Source of the DNA: Cladosporium sp. IMV 00045
Lineage: Eukaryota > Ascomycota > Dothideomycetes > Cladosporiales > Cladosporiaceae
Assembly: GCA_001931905.2 (NCBI GenBank)
Contig: MSJI02000804.1
Location: 1 to 64,000 of the forward strand
Length of the DNA: 64,000 nt
Direction: 5' to 3'
Below, piece by piece: positions 42,447-54,200 of the stretch; position 1 is the stretch's first letter, and each line of letters begins with the position of its first letter. A model generated the notes under the pieces. It saw only the letters and a list, made by a program, of their open reading frames with translations, did not search any database and was not told the DNA's origin. Both the position numbers and the translations under genes were made by a program.

Positions 42447-42796
42447 TGGCCCATCGAGTGGTCAGCCATGATTTGTCCAGTTCAGTAGGGCACAGAGGGA
42501 GACTCAGCGTGGTTGACAGAATGAGATGAATTAGTCAGTTGGAGCTTTGCTGGAGTAGCCACCAGGCTACCTGTGATACTCGTTCTTGAGCATTTGCTGA
42601 TAAGGCACTGATCGAAGATTATGTTTTCTTTTTTCTTTTTTCTTTTTGCTTTTTTCGGTAGAAGCGATGGCACAGATATCGGATTTATTCCACAGAGCCA
42701 TTGGATTTCGTTTTGACAACGGCTTATATATTTTGCTATTTCCAACCTGTACCACATCTACAATGTTTTAATTAGAGGTAGCGCTTTTCCAAAGAA
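42447..42796. other. Intergenic, convergent 3' ends of HET and lactonase genes
   Basis: 350 bp, A/T-rich, with a pyrimidine tract of T and CT runs at about 42,625-42,660. No gene seen. Confidence 0.55.
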
Positions 42797-44017
42797 TCAA
42801 GCAGCATTGACAGCATCAACTTCACCCCAAACAACACTCGTGACTTCTCCCTCTACATCTGCCTCAGCGATCACATCACCAATCAGACCCGTAGCCACAT
42901 CACGCCTCAGCACCACCAGATTGCCACTGTTCTGGTTCGTGACCGCCACCAAGTTGCCGGCGGTGTTGAGACTGAAGTGTCTAGGGAACATGCCGTGCGT
43001 CGGCCAGGCCTGCACGAAGCTCAACTTTCCAGACTCGCTCACAGAGAAAGTCGTGATGGAGTCCGAAGGAACGGCGGTGCTGTTGGAGGAGTCCTCGTTC
43101 GGCAACGAGAAGATGCTAGAGTTCCTGTTGGAAAGCAGTAGGAAGCGGTTGTCAGGCGAAAGGGTGATTCCGGCAGGCGCGTTAATGCGGTCGTGCGCGA
43201 GTTGGCCGAGGGCGTTCTGCTCTTGGACGGTGGTGACGTTCAGGCCTCCGTTGTTTGGGAGGTAGGAGACGGCGTAGGAGATGATCTCGCTGCCCAGCTC
43301 GGTTGCGAGGTAGAGGTAGGTGGTGGCATCTTCCGAGACAGTGTCGTAGGGGAGGTGGAAAGCGACGTGACGTGGTCCAGAGCCGGCCGGCGCTCCCAGG
43401 GGCGATTTCGCGGAGAGCGAGTTGGTCTCGGGGTCGATGGCATAAACGCGAATGAGGTCAGCGCCGAGGTCAGGAACCAGGATGTACTGGCCCGTTGGGT
43501 CGAGGACGGCTTCGTGAGGGTGGGGGGCATCTTGACGGTCTGGGACAGGGCCAGACTCCGAGAGGGTGAAGGTGAAGGACTCGTCTTCTTCGAACCGGCC
43601 GCCAGAGGAGAGGGAGTATGTCGTCAGCGAAGAGCCAGTGTAGTGGGCGAGGGCGATGTTGCGATCGCCAGCAGCATCGCCGTAGATGACTCCACTGACG
43701 GGTCCGGAGATGGTCGTAGAGTTCTGCACATGCTTGAGGCTTCCGTCACGGTTGATTGTGAAGGTGCTCATGGAGCCATTGGGCGTAGTAAGGCCTTCGT
43801 TCAAGCAGTAAATGGTGCCGCGAGGAGCATCAAGAGTCAGCCACGCGGGACTAGGGCCGCAGTTCGGGTTAGACGATGTGGCGTTGAGGGAGTAAGTGCC
43901 TTCCGACTCTGCCAGAGAAAATGTTGTGACATCGCCTGAGTAGCTTGACACAAAGAGGTTGGTTGCCGAAGCCGTAGCGCTTAGCGCTGAGATGAGGCCG
44001 TATTGAAGCGCCAGCAT
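42797..44017 (-). CDS. Secreted lactonase-type seven-bladed beta-propeller (6-phosphogluconolactonase/carboxymuconate-cyclase-like)
   Basis: 406 residues, no intron, ATG at 44,017. An N-terminal signal peptide (about 1-18) points to secretion. The body is a lactonase-family propeller: repeated strands such as NLFVSSYSGDVTTFSL, a conserved DAPHPHEAVLDPTGQYILVPDLGADLIRVY block, GSGPRHVAFH, ITLSPDNRFLLLSNR and FPRHFSLNTAGNLVAVTNQ. The paired His residues in PHPHEA and GPRH are those usually conserved. There are several Asn-X-Ser/Thr sites. The family includes bacterial Pgl and fungal muconate cycloisomerases. A secreted member's substrate is unknown, so the exact reaction is not assigned. Confidence 0.85.
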   Translation of the reverse strand: MLALQYGLISALSATASATNLFVSSYSGDVTTFSLAESEGTYSLNATSSNPNCGPSPAWLTLDAPRGTIYCLNEGLTTPNGSMSTFTINRDGSLKHVQNSTTISGPVSGVIYGDAAGDRNIALAHYTGSSLTTYSLSSGGRFEEDESFTFTLSESGPVPDRQDAPHPHEAVLDPTGQYILVPDLGADLIRVYAIDPETNSLSAKSPLGAPAGSGPRHVAFHLPYDTVSEDATTYLYLATELGSEIISYAVSYLPNNGGLNVTTVQEQNALGQLAHDRINAPAGITLSPDNRFLLLSNRNSSIFSLPNEDSSNSTAVPSDSITTFSVSESGKLSFVQAWPTHGMFPRHFSLNTAGNLVAVTNQNSGNLVVLRRDVATGLIGDVIAEADVEGEVTSVVWGEVDAVNAA

Positions 44018-45310
44018 ATTTGCTTCGATTTATAAAAGCGGTAAAGCAGTCTGCAGGACTTTGGAGTAGTATACAAGAGACGTAAACAACTGCAAGGGAA
44101 AGGGTGTTGTCGAAGGTGTCAGGTTGGTACGCAACGGTCGGCGTTTGTTGACGATTCGTTCGGTTAATGCAATGCCAGTGCTTAAACTGTAACTGCCGAG
44201 GTCGGAAGTGAATGTGTATTTCCTTGAGACACGTGTATGTGCGGGAGTGTGAAGAGAAACTTATATGGTCTGCACACATGCCCATACTTCTCACCTCGCG
44301 CCGAATTAACCATTGTTGTCAAGGGGCAGTGACCGCGTAGCCTTTGGTCGGCGAGACACTCGGGCTTGTCGTTGTCAAGAAACACAAACTTGCAGGCTGA
44401 GAGATCTTGGCTGTGGACAAGAACGGTGTCCGTGCACAATTGACGATCGCCGACCTCATTTCACGTGGGCGAAGGGCTTCTCTTGTGATGCAACACGTCT
44501 CTGAGCAAACGGGAGGCATTATTCTGGGATGATGCACGGCGCTGCTTCGGGATGGGCGCCTGCCGCCATGAGAAGCATTGGCCGTGCAAAAAAAGATGTG
44601 GGTGGCGCAAGCTCATGTCATAGATAACTGACAACGATCTGCTTCAGTAGAACATGTTCGGGAACAACTGTGCGTTGTATGAATCAAGAATGCCTGTCAC
44701 TGATGGGAGAGCCTGTAGATTGACAGCCCAAGAGAACGTTGAGGATCTTTCCAGGACTCTTCCAGAAGCGTTGCCGCACGACTTGGGCCGTATAGGTAAG
44801 CAGGTTGGGGCAACTTAGGACCACCAAGGGCGCCCTTCTTGATGGCTCTCAAGTCATCTATCCATTTGTTGGAGGCCAGTAAATCTTTCACTGGCGTCCC
44901 CGGGACGCGGTTCCGCAGAGGTGTCAAGGTCACATTAACGCCCTTCAATAGAGCTCCTCGATGCCTGTCGGCTGCTTCGAAATGTAGGATGAAGAGGTGC
45001 TTTTGGTGAAAATGTCGCTTCGCTGCAGAAAAATGCAAGACTCGCGTGGTCACATGCAGAGTGAGTGAATTGGAGTTCGAATAAGGTAGGGTCTCATCGT
45101 TTGTGTGAGGAAGTCGCGCCTACAAGCACCCGAGCCTTCGTTCTTTCCTTGTCTTGCACCTTCAACTCAAACCGCCACACGCTCTGTCGCATCGGAAGCC
45201 CGCCAATTACAAAACACTTCGCATAAATCCCCTCGCTCCCCCAGAACCTTGCAGCTACACCAGTACTCATCACAGCCTTGGGCTGCCTATCTTCGCCCAC
45301 GACGAAGGTC
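44018..45310. other. Divergent intergenic region of 1.3 kb
   Basis: The region between the lactonase and the 949-residue disordered protein, expected to hold both promoters. A minus-strand open frame at about 44,697-45,050 lacks an ATG at its start and resembles no known protein. The last 150 nt is pyrimidine-rich. Confidence 0.5.
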
Positions 45311-48202
45311 ATGCCGCGGAACCGTCGTCCACCACCTGTGAATGCTGCCGGCTCGCTCCCACCCAACCGCCTCCCACTCGGCACTCCTACCGTCCTACGC
45401 CCGACCAGTCCGCAAAGAGACTCGCACATATTTCTGACTCAGTTTTGGGAGTCAAAAAAACCCAACCGTGAAACCTCTTCTTCTCCTCCGGATTATCCCC
45501 AGAGATCTACGAGGCAACCCCGTATCTGAAATACTCCCTATCGCCTCAAACTTGAGGCTGTAGTGGAACAACGGGTCGCACAGCGACTTAGAAAAGATCG
45601 CGAGAGACGCTTTCCCGGGAGCCTTCGTCCTTCATCCCCCTCTTCCATTGAAACGCCCGCCTCGATATCAGAGGCTTCCAAGCTTGAAGACAGACAACAC
45701 TCCCAACAAGGTCGCAAGATGTCGTCTACTCGCTCATCTGGCGGCCAGCAGCCCCTTTCGCTTGCAGAGGCCAAGCTCGAACGCCAGAACAAGCGTATCG
45801 AAACAGCGAATGCTGCATTGACCTCGCATCCTCCGGTCGAGAAGCCAAAACAGCGCAAACCCAAGGCGTGGAAGCCTTTCGGCTTCGGCACTGAGATTCC
45901 TACCTCCAATCAAGCCCAAGCAAGCGGTCTAGCCAAGGTAGAGTCGAGAATCAACATCTTCCGCGCGCCATCACAGGGCGCGCCACTATCGCGACCCGTG
46001 TCGCGGATCTCCACACATACCCAGCAATCAACAGCATCCGAGTTCGAGCGCCGCGACTCCTCTTTTCTCGAAGCGGATGACTTCCAGCTCTTCGCTGGTC
46101 GTAGGAAGGGCCGCCAAGGCACTGGCGCGAGTGAAGAGAAACCCAGCAGTCAGTATGCCACCGTTGAGGCCACTTTCAGCAAGCGGGCCATCACTGAAGT
46201 GTTTGGAAATGAGCTGCCTGGCCCGGCCTTCATGGATAGTACTCCAGGCACGGCGAACGGTCAGCTGCAGTTCATCCAACACCCAAACGGTGACGTCTCT
46301 GCTCATCAATGGTCATCCTCTCGGTTTGGTTGGGAGAACGTTGGGCAGTTCTCCAACATCCGCAAAAGGATTGAAGGACAGCTCGCTGCCTTCCGTCTGA
46401 AAGGCGAAACTGCATCGCAAGCGGTCCAGCAGAACACCTTAGCCTACTTCCGCGCTGTGGCAAAGCAACGTGAAGCCGATGTCATGGGACTACTCTTTGG
46501 GCCAAAGGAGATCGCTGCATGTCTTCCGGATACTCGTCCCCCAGCCACGGCCCCGACTGGCCCAAGGAGGGTCACATCCAAAGTCGAAATGCCGGAACGT
46601 CCAAGTACAATGATGTCTCGACAGGACTCTCAGTCTTCACACCCCGTCGCTGGCAGTGATGTACAGTTTTCCAACATATCGTCCAGTTCAGCTTCCGATC
46701 ATATGCCGCGTGCGCCAATGCAGTCGGTACAAGCCAACCCACGCTTCAATCCAGCTCTCAACTTTGTACCAAAACCAAGGACCAGCGAGCACGAGGACCC
46801 TTTCGTCAGTGCCACACCATTTCACGGTGCCTATGGAGGAGTGAGTACTGCCTATGATCATCATGTGCCATCTTTTCAACATCCATACTATCAGCATTGG
46901 GCTCCCCCCATGGGCTATCACCATGGGCCCGTCGCCCACATGCAGAACAACTACTACTGTGGCCAAACATATGCTCAACCCGCCCCTGCTGTCCCCGCGG
47001 ATCAAGTCAACATGGCTGAGCAGATCGGCAGACTACGCATGAAGCAGTCCAGTGCCTATGAATCTCGACAGCACGGCTTTTCATCAGCTCCGATTGTAGC
47101 GCCTCAGTCAACCGTTTCCATCGCTAGGCCCCCGAGTCCTAGAGAGGTCGTCCCTCCAGTTGTGCAGTCCAAACCAGCATCACCTCTCGAGACACGCACA
47201 GCGATGAGGGAGCATGTTATCAAGATGGGTGAGCAGGCTAAAGAGCGTACCAAAAGCCAGGCCAATATCCGCACAGTCCTTTACGATCCGTTCCAAGATC
47301 ATGCCCAGAAGGTTCATGCTTCAAAAAGCGAGGAAGCCGCTCGAGTAGCATCTCAGCCGTCGAAACAGGATCCATTTCCGATGAGACAAGCAATAGCGCT
47401 ACCTGCTGAGTGCCAAAAGGCAGCCCAAAACAGCTTCGGCCTTCCTGCTCTCAGCCTCGACGTCGCCCCAGGACTGAACGGTCTCGGCAGCACTGCTCAC
47501 AACCCATTCCCAACAACGCTGGCGCCTTCTGTCAGAATGCCAGTACCCTCCGCACCCTCTATTCTCGGCGATGATCTCCCTCACATCAGCCCGGATCGTA
47601 AACGCGACTTTCGACGTGCTCCGGGGAAGGGCGATGCAAAGCCTCTGCTTTCCATGCTCACCTCATCACCATCATCATCAACTCCAATCAACATTTGGGA
47701 TCCTGACGAACTAGACGACTGGTTCTGGGGAGGCAAGAAGTTCTCCCGTCAGACCGATTTTGCTGCAACAATGAACGCCTCCGACGCCACTCCCCACCGT
47801 CGCAAGAAACCATCAACCATCAAACCAATCGGTCCGCCGAGCCGCCAACAACCCATGCCAGACAGCACACCCGAGACCAACTTCCTCACCACTCGCCACC
47901 TCATCCCGGTCCTCGAAAACCTAGCCCAATACGTCCAAGGCTCCACCGAGAGCCGTCGCGACTGTTTCTGCCAATGGACCAAAGCACCGGAGTGGACCAT
48001 CGATCGCAGCGCCAACGGCAACGACTCTTTCTTCGACAACCAGTGGGGCCAGCCGCCGGCGAGGATCGGTCGCGATCCGAGGTATCAACCCATGCCGCGC
48101 AACGTGGATGTGAGGTTCGGCGCTTTCGAAGACATTGGCCACGCTCAGGCTGTGGCTATGCCGGGGTTGGATAGGAGGTTTGGGTATGGTGGGAGGTTTT
48201 GA
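45311..48202 (+). CDS. Large disordered protein of unknown function
   Basis: I do not recognise this protein. The proposed model has exons 45,311-45,521 and 45,564-48,202 with a 42-nt intron, giving 949 residues. The first exon starts MPRNRRPPPVNAAG and the splice keeps frame; the fallback start is the ATG at 45,719. Sequence is rich in Ser, Pro, Gln and Ala. Better-conserved-looking islands are KPKAWKPFGFGTEIP, a helical block from HQWSSSRFGWENVGQF through AYFRAVAKQREADVMGLLFG, and a C-terminal stretch DDWFWGGKKFSRQTDF to RVDVRFGAF-like residues. There is no signal peptide, membrane segment or enzyme motif. It converges on sed5. Confidence 0.65.
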
Positions 48203-48817
48203 AGTAGAAAGTAGAAGGGGAGTGGGTAAGAATGAACGAATGAATGAATGTTACGAATACGATGGATGAGATATGACGAAGTGGTAGAAATTCTACGATT
48301 AATGAGCGACAAAAATCACTGCGGGTGCACTGTACCGCCATTCAGTGCTGTAGAAACACCTCGACACAGCTGTAAACTAAAACACCCCAGAATGAAAGAC
48401 AGGTTCGAATAAAATAAAGCGTACCTATGTAATTTGCATCTTGCTCAACTCTGAAGTTAGCAAACACACTGTATCATGCCGCCCCTGTTCTATTCGACGA
48501 GAGAAAATGTCAGAGAAAACCCGTGCACGATTGAACTGTTCCCGTCTAGCAAGAAGTCACAATCCAAAAACCAGCCTCCTGTTTCTCCTATTTCTTTTCT
48601 TTCGGGATTTTGACGTCTCTTTCATGCTATGCTCATTATTATATCGGAATTCAACGAGTGAAGAAACGCTTTGAGGAAGAAGGATAATACAATCGAAGAA
48701 AGGATTCAAGAATAAACATGTACATTTGTTTGAAATCGACAAGGGCCGCCAGGGCTGCTTCGTCGGGTGGAGAAAGTAGAAAGTAAAAAGTAGTGAAGGT
48801 GGGCAGGGCAAGCAGCT
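48203..48817. other. Intergenic, convergent 3' ends
   Basis: 615 bp of 3' flanking sequence between the disordered protein and sed5, A/T-rich with GAATGAATGAATG near 48,235. No gene seen. Confidence 0.55.
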
Positions 48818-49934
48818 CTAGCCTGCTATGAGTACCCAAAGGAGGAAGACTGCACAAATCCGTTAGCAAGGTTGTCTTCAAACGGAAGAGAGAAAAGTAG
48901 AAGGACATACAAATCATCAACACACCAAACATCTTCGCAACCAACCAGCGATTCCCCTGCACGCGATTCCAATACTTCATCAGCTCCCTCTGCGCGCCCT
49001 CGACGTTATCCACCACGTCGTCGGTGTTGGCGTCGATGCGCTGGATCTGCTCCGCCTGCTCGCTGACCATCTGCGCGAGCTGGCCGAAAATCCCGCCCAA
49101 GTCCGCGATCGTCCGCTCGATGGCGTCGATCGCCTCGCCGCGCTGCTGGATGTAGCTGTTGCTCGTGCTGCCTTCCTCCAGGATTTGCAGCTGTTGCTGG
49201 GACTGTGGGCCGTTGTTGTATAGGGGTGAGGAGGACGAGGGGTCGAGGGATAGGACGTCTTGCGCTGTGGAGTTTTGCTGTTGCTGCGCGCCTGGTGTAC
49301 GGCTGCGCGAGGGCGGTTGGTAGAGAGGTGAGTCGGAGCGGTCGCCGGAGGGGGCGAGGTGGGATTGTCCTGTCCCCGATTGCTGCGAGACGGAGGAGAC
49401 GAAGTTGTCCTGTCGCGAGCGCGAGGCTTGGATGTTTTTCGTGCGCACTTCGAGGACTTCCTTGAAATTCACGCCCACGTCCGCCAATTTGCCTTGCAGC
49501 AGCATGACGACGTTCTTGTTGTGCTCGCCCTCCTGGTCGACTTTGGCGCCTGCGGGCTGCGCGCCGCGCTGGATCTGCTGCAAGTTGCCGATCTGCTGGT
49601 TGAGGCCCGCGAGGTCTTGCTTGATTACATAGGTCAATTCGGCGATCTCGACGGGCCGGTCGTCGAAAAGGGTTTTGCGCTTGGCCAGCTCGCCCAGCCG
49701 CTGCAGTTTGCCCATCGTCGCCGAGATGCCGCGGCCGATGGCGGCGGCGTTGCGGGCGAACTCGCTGCGCTGCTTGCGCGTGGGAGGCGTCGCGGTGCCA
49801 TTCTGGATCAAGGGTTGGGCTTGCGGTCCTGCGCCGCTTTTGCGTTGGCGCGCGAGCGTTTTTTGTGCTTGTGTCAGGATCGAGCGGAACTCAGGGGTGC
49901 GGTCTTGGATGGAGGAGGCCATGGCGGTGTACAT
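48818..49934 (-). CDS. sed5: Golgi t-SNARE syntaxin 5 (Sed5)
   Basis: Sed5 is the Qa-SNARE for ER-to-Golgi and intra-Golgi fusion. Exons are 48,911-49,934 and 48,818-48,849 with a 61-nt intron; 351 residues. The start region IQDRTPEF is the N-terminal peptide that binds the Sly1-type SM protein, and a Met at residue 5 is an equally good start. The Habc domain covers about 55-190, with a Gln/Ser-rich linker after it. The SNARE motif (about 255-318) includes GGIFGQLAQMVSEQAEQIQRID with the central layer Gln. A C-terminal anchor, WLVAKMFGVLMIFFLLWVLIAG, is completed only when the intron is removed. Confidence 0.93.
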
Positions 49935-51210
49935 GGGGAGCGCGCGCGTGCGCTGAAGGGTGGAAAGGGGTGTGTCGTGAGACTTGTATGTCAGTCTAAG
50001 TCGTGGTCGTGGGTGGGCGTGCTGTAATGTTGCGGTCGTGAATCGGGTTGGAGATTAGCGGCCAGGTGGTCTTTGAGGCGTATCGAAAGCGGGCGAGTGG
50101 ATTGAGAGTGGTCGCGATGAGGTTTTGGTCAAAGAAGAGGTGTTTGAGAGAAGTCGTCAAGGCGAGGAAAGCGTGTGTGTTATTAAAAGGAGGAAGTCGG
50201 TTGTATAGTTAGGAAAAGCGACAAGACTCGTTCTGGGCCTGTCGTCAGGGTAGAGTGGAGGGTTGATTGGGTGGAGACAGCGCGGACTTCAACCCTAACC
50301 CTACATGGCGACATTACGAGTACAAAAGGAAATAAATTAAATATTGCTTACGTCCTACTCTCGAGATTCCTACAGCCAGTTTCAGGTGTTCGAGTACTTA
50401 TTAACGACAGCTGACTTCTCAAGTCTGTTAGATTTCTCGCAAACATGCCACGTTCTTCCACGGACAATAGGAGAGGGTATAATAATAGATAAGGTGGTAG
50501 TGGAATACAAAACCCCACTGGTTGACGCGCCATTGTTAGACAAAGGATGCCGGCGTGAAGGCTGCCGATATGCGACCAGCTCCAATCATCCATCTCATGC
50601 CTCCATCGTGGCTGAGCGGTATGGTCTACGTAACAAGTCCGGAATGTTTGTGAGGAGGGTGTAGACACAGTGTATCGTTATTCAACGCTGTGCGTGGGAA
50701 CTTGGATATAGATCTATCACTCGTCAACACATCTACTTCTTGTATATCTTTTGGTTGAACAGTCCAACTTGTAGCATCGTCATCAAACTGAGCTCAGGCC
50801 AAAAAGATCTGCGTTGGCTATAACTGCCCGGTACAAGTTCCAGGATTTGGACCGCTGGCGCATCCCTGCTTGAAGCTTGGACTGGGACATCATCGTCGTC
50901 CGCACCCGATACCTCTACCATCACCACCTCCCGACTCTTGTCGCCGCCACCTCACCAGGCACCCGTCTGTGGGCATAATCCTGCATTTCCTTCATTCTTC
51001 AGTCGATTCGACTCGATACCCCCATCACCTCTAATCCCATCCAACCCCTAATAATCTATTCATACAAACGCGCGTACGCGCTTCGCCGAGCCCGACTCTT
51101 CCGCCTCGCCAAACCCACCACATCCTCAATTCCGGCTTCTTCGCCTTATACCATGGGATTCCGCTAGGCGATAGCAGACAGCAACACCTGATATCGTCGC
51201 GCGTGTGATC
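49935..51210. other. Divergent intergenic region of 1.3 kb
   Basis: The region between sed5 and the 1410-residue protein, expected to hold both promoters. The last 250 nt before 51,211 is pyrimidine-rich and C-rich, typical of a long fungal leader. No gene seen. Confidence 0.5.
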
Positions 51211-54200
51211 ATGTCGCACCCTGGCCAGAATCCCGGCCAGCAACCCATCTCTTTCAAGACCGTCCCCGGCCGCCATCGAACCCAAAAATGGACCCAAGCC
51301 AAGACAAACAACTACGATGGCGACGACTGGGGAGGCTACGACCCTTATGATGAGTTTGGAGATTATGACGATCCTTCTGCCTCTCAGCAGCAGAATCAGT
51401 ATGGACAAGGCCTGCAAAGGCAGCCTAGCTTTGATCGCGGAGTGGATACAGAGAGGAGACAGTTCAGCTCTGGAACCCAGCCAGAACAACACACCAGTCC
51501 AATTGCTGGCAGTGGAGGGATCAGCCACCATAGCAGAAGCCCAGACAGCTCTCGCTCACGCCCTCGAGAATTCAGTAACCCAGGCCAAGTTCCGCAGCCT
51601 CTCAACACGCCTCGCAGCCCACCACCTGCTGGCAGTGTAGAACGACCACCTAGGAAAAGCAGCCTCGGTTCGGTGAGTCCTGGGCCGGATGCGAGACCAG
51701 TCCCTGCGACCACTTCTCCCAATACTGGCAAGGCACTGCCATTCATTCGACCGAGCGACATCTACAAGCGAATGGCGGATGAACAGCAAAAGGAAAGGCA
51801 GTCAATGGAATCAGGAAGGCCCAGTATGGACTCTGTACAACGAGAACTGGGATCACCTTCGGCAGCACAGCCTGCTCCTACGCAACAGAAAAGCCACGAA
51901 AGCGTTCCATCTGCATTTGGTCAGACATCGACCTTGGACCCTGTGAATGAGACATCAGAGCCCAAACCTGTCGCTCTCGGCATCTCTCAACCTACTGTTG
52001 GGTCCACTGATAGCGCAGAACACGATCCACTACATCCTGAAGAGAGTAGCCCACGCCTTCCACCTGTCAGTCGTGTCTCTGGCTTTGGTAGTTTCATGCC
52101 ACGCAACGAGGAAGAAGAGCGCATTAGCGCTACAGGCCTCGCAGCTTCGACTGCTGCAGCAAATGCAGCGGCCTCGGCTCTTTCGAGCTCGCGCGACGTG
52201 ACTCCTACCATGCCTGCTGGTCATTTTAGCAGCACTCACGACCAAGCAGTTCATTCATCCGATCCGGCCTCAGATATTGCAGATGAGCGATCAACCGCAA
52301 CTGCGGCTGAGGATGTTGGTCGCGCACCCGGTGAGGACCCCAGCGGGCTATCGCATCAACCCTCTTCTGGATTTCGCTCGGTGGTACACAAAGCTTTTGA
52401 CACCCAGGGCGATGGCTCAACCCCAGAGTCTCCCGTTTCTCGCGAACACAACCAATCTGTCGTCTCTAGAAGTGACACCAATTCTACTGGATCTATCAGC
52501 CCTATCATGTCTCGCGTGCCATCCGCCGCAACAGCACAAAAGAAGCAACAGGAACGAGATGCCGTCGTCCCTTCCATTGCCGAAGAGACCCCCCTGGAGA
52601 TTGCCCGCTCGCGACCATTCCCTGGCTCAGCCCTGCCGGCCATGTCACCAAAGCCCAGCATCAAGCGTAAGCCAACCCCGAGTCACAGTAGGAATGTGAG
52701 CTCCGATATCACAGGCTTTACGCCAGGATACAGGAGAAGCATGGAAACGCCCTCTCCTAACAACTCACCTGCACGCACCCCTGGCGTGGCAGATGCAGAC
52801 ACCAGACGTTTCAGCGGTCCTATGGCTGCCCAGACTGTTACTGACCTAGAGGCGCCTGATGTGTCTCCTGATGCGCCCGAAATGCCATCAGCGACACTCC
52901 ATCCCGTGGAGACCCCACTGGAAACGCCTGGATCTGTCAACACTTCAACTACCGGTACGGATGTCGTTAAACCATTGCCAACTACCGGCAGAGGTAGAAG
53001 CGGTACTGACTATAGCATTCGAGAATCCGATCTCGCCCAGGAAGCCAGCAGTCTACCAAGCCAGCACCTGGACGTAGCAGAAGCGGTGACTCAACAACAA
53101 AAGTTGTTCCTTGACACTCACCCGAATTTTGGAAGCGGTCCAAACTCACCAACAGTCTTATCACCCACTTCTGGTGTAGCCCGGCCTTTCTCCCGTCCGA
53201 CGACTGCAGGAGGAAGCGGTCGAGACAGCCCTGCCGGCACCAGCCACAGCAGGGTGCGCAATATCGTTGACCAATACCATCAGATTGACGAGGAATCTCG
53301 AAGGAATAGCGCTGCTTCTGGCATGTCATCCAAATCATCGTGGAGCAACTTTGGCGGAGATGAAGATCCTCAGCCCGGGCTAACTCGGAAGGCAACTGGA
53401 GGATCGATGCTCTCACAGCAAACGCCTGCTTCACCTGGAGACACGGGCATGTTCCCATCGTATGACCATGCTGACGCCACGGCTGAGCCTTCGACCATCA
53501 GACCTGAGGCCGAAAGGCAAGAGAGTTTCAGGCCGCATCTTCCCGGTGAATGGGTGAGTGCCACGGCGACGCCTGCCAGCGAGGTTCCAGATGCCATGGC
53601 TGCCGCAGATTCAAGAGGACGCGAAGTCACACCAGCCTCGCCGCCTACTCCTCGAGGCCAACAGATTGCAAGTGCCGACGAAGAGATTGATCTTACGCCA
53701 ACCACTCGTAAGACGAAGCTGCGTGAAAGCGATCCGACGCTTGACTCTGAGGAAAAGGAGCAGACCAACCCGGTCGCTGCGGTCAAGAATGCTGGTGAAG
53801 CCCTCGGTTCGGCACTGATGGCCCACGCTGGCTACGGTCACCAAACCCAGGATTTCGCCTCCAAGGGCGAAGCCGCGCCAGTTGACATCCCTGAGATGCG
53901 GCCCCATCGTGAGACAGGTGACATCCAGCATCTCAATGTGCCTCCGTTGAGGCGCGAAAACAGCGACGCCCCCTCAGAGGTCACATTGGGCTCCGTCGGA
54001 CCCACTCCGCCTGCAAAGGATACTCCCCAGCCGCCAGGTCTTGACGCCAACTCCGGTCCTTCAGATGGTCGACCTACGAGCAATTACTTCGCTGGTTATA
54101 ACCCGGACGCCGTCGCCCCACTGAGCTTTGGCAAAAACTCACCAGGCACTGCCCACGAGCCTACATTTACCAGACCCGCAGTGCTGCCCACTCTGTCCAC

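Noticed and set aside
44697..45053. 118-residue minus-strand open frame between the lactonase and the disordered-protein gene
   Set aside because: It starts with GTG rather than ATG, has no recognisable motif and lies in a divergent promoter region.
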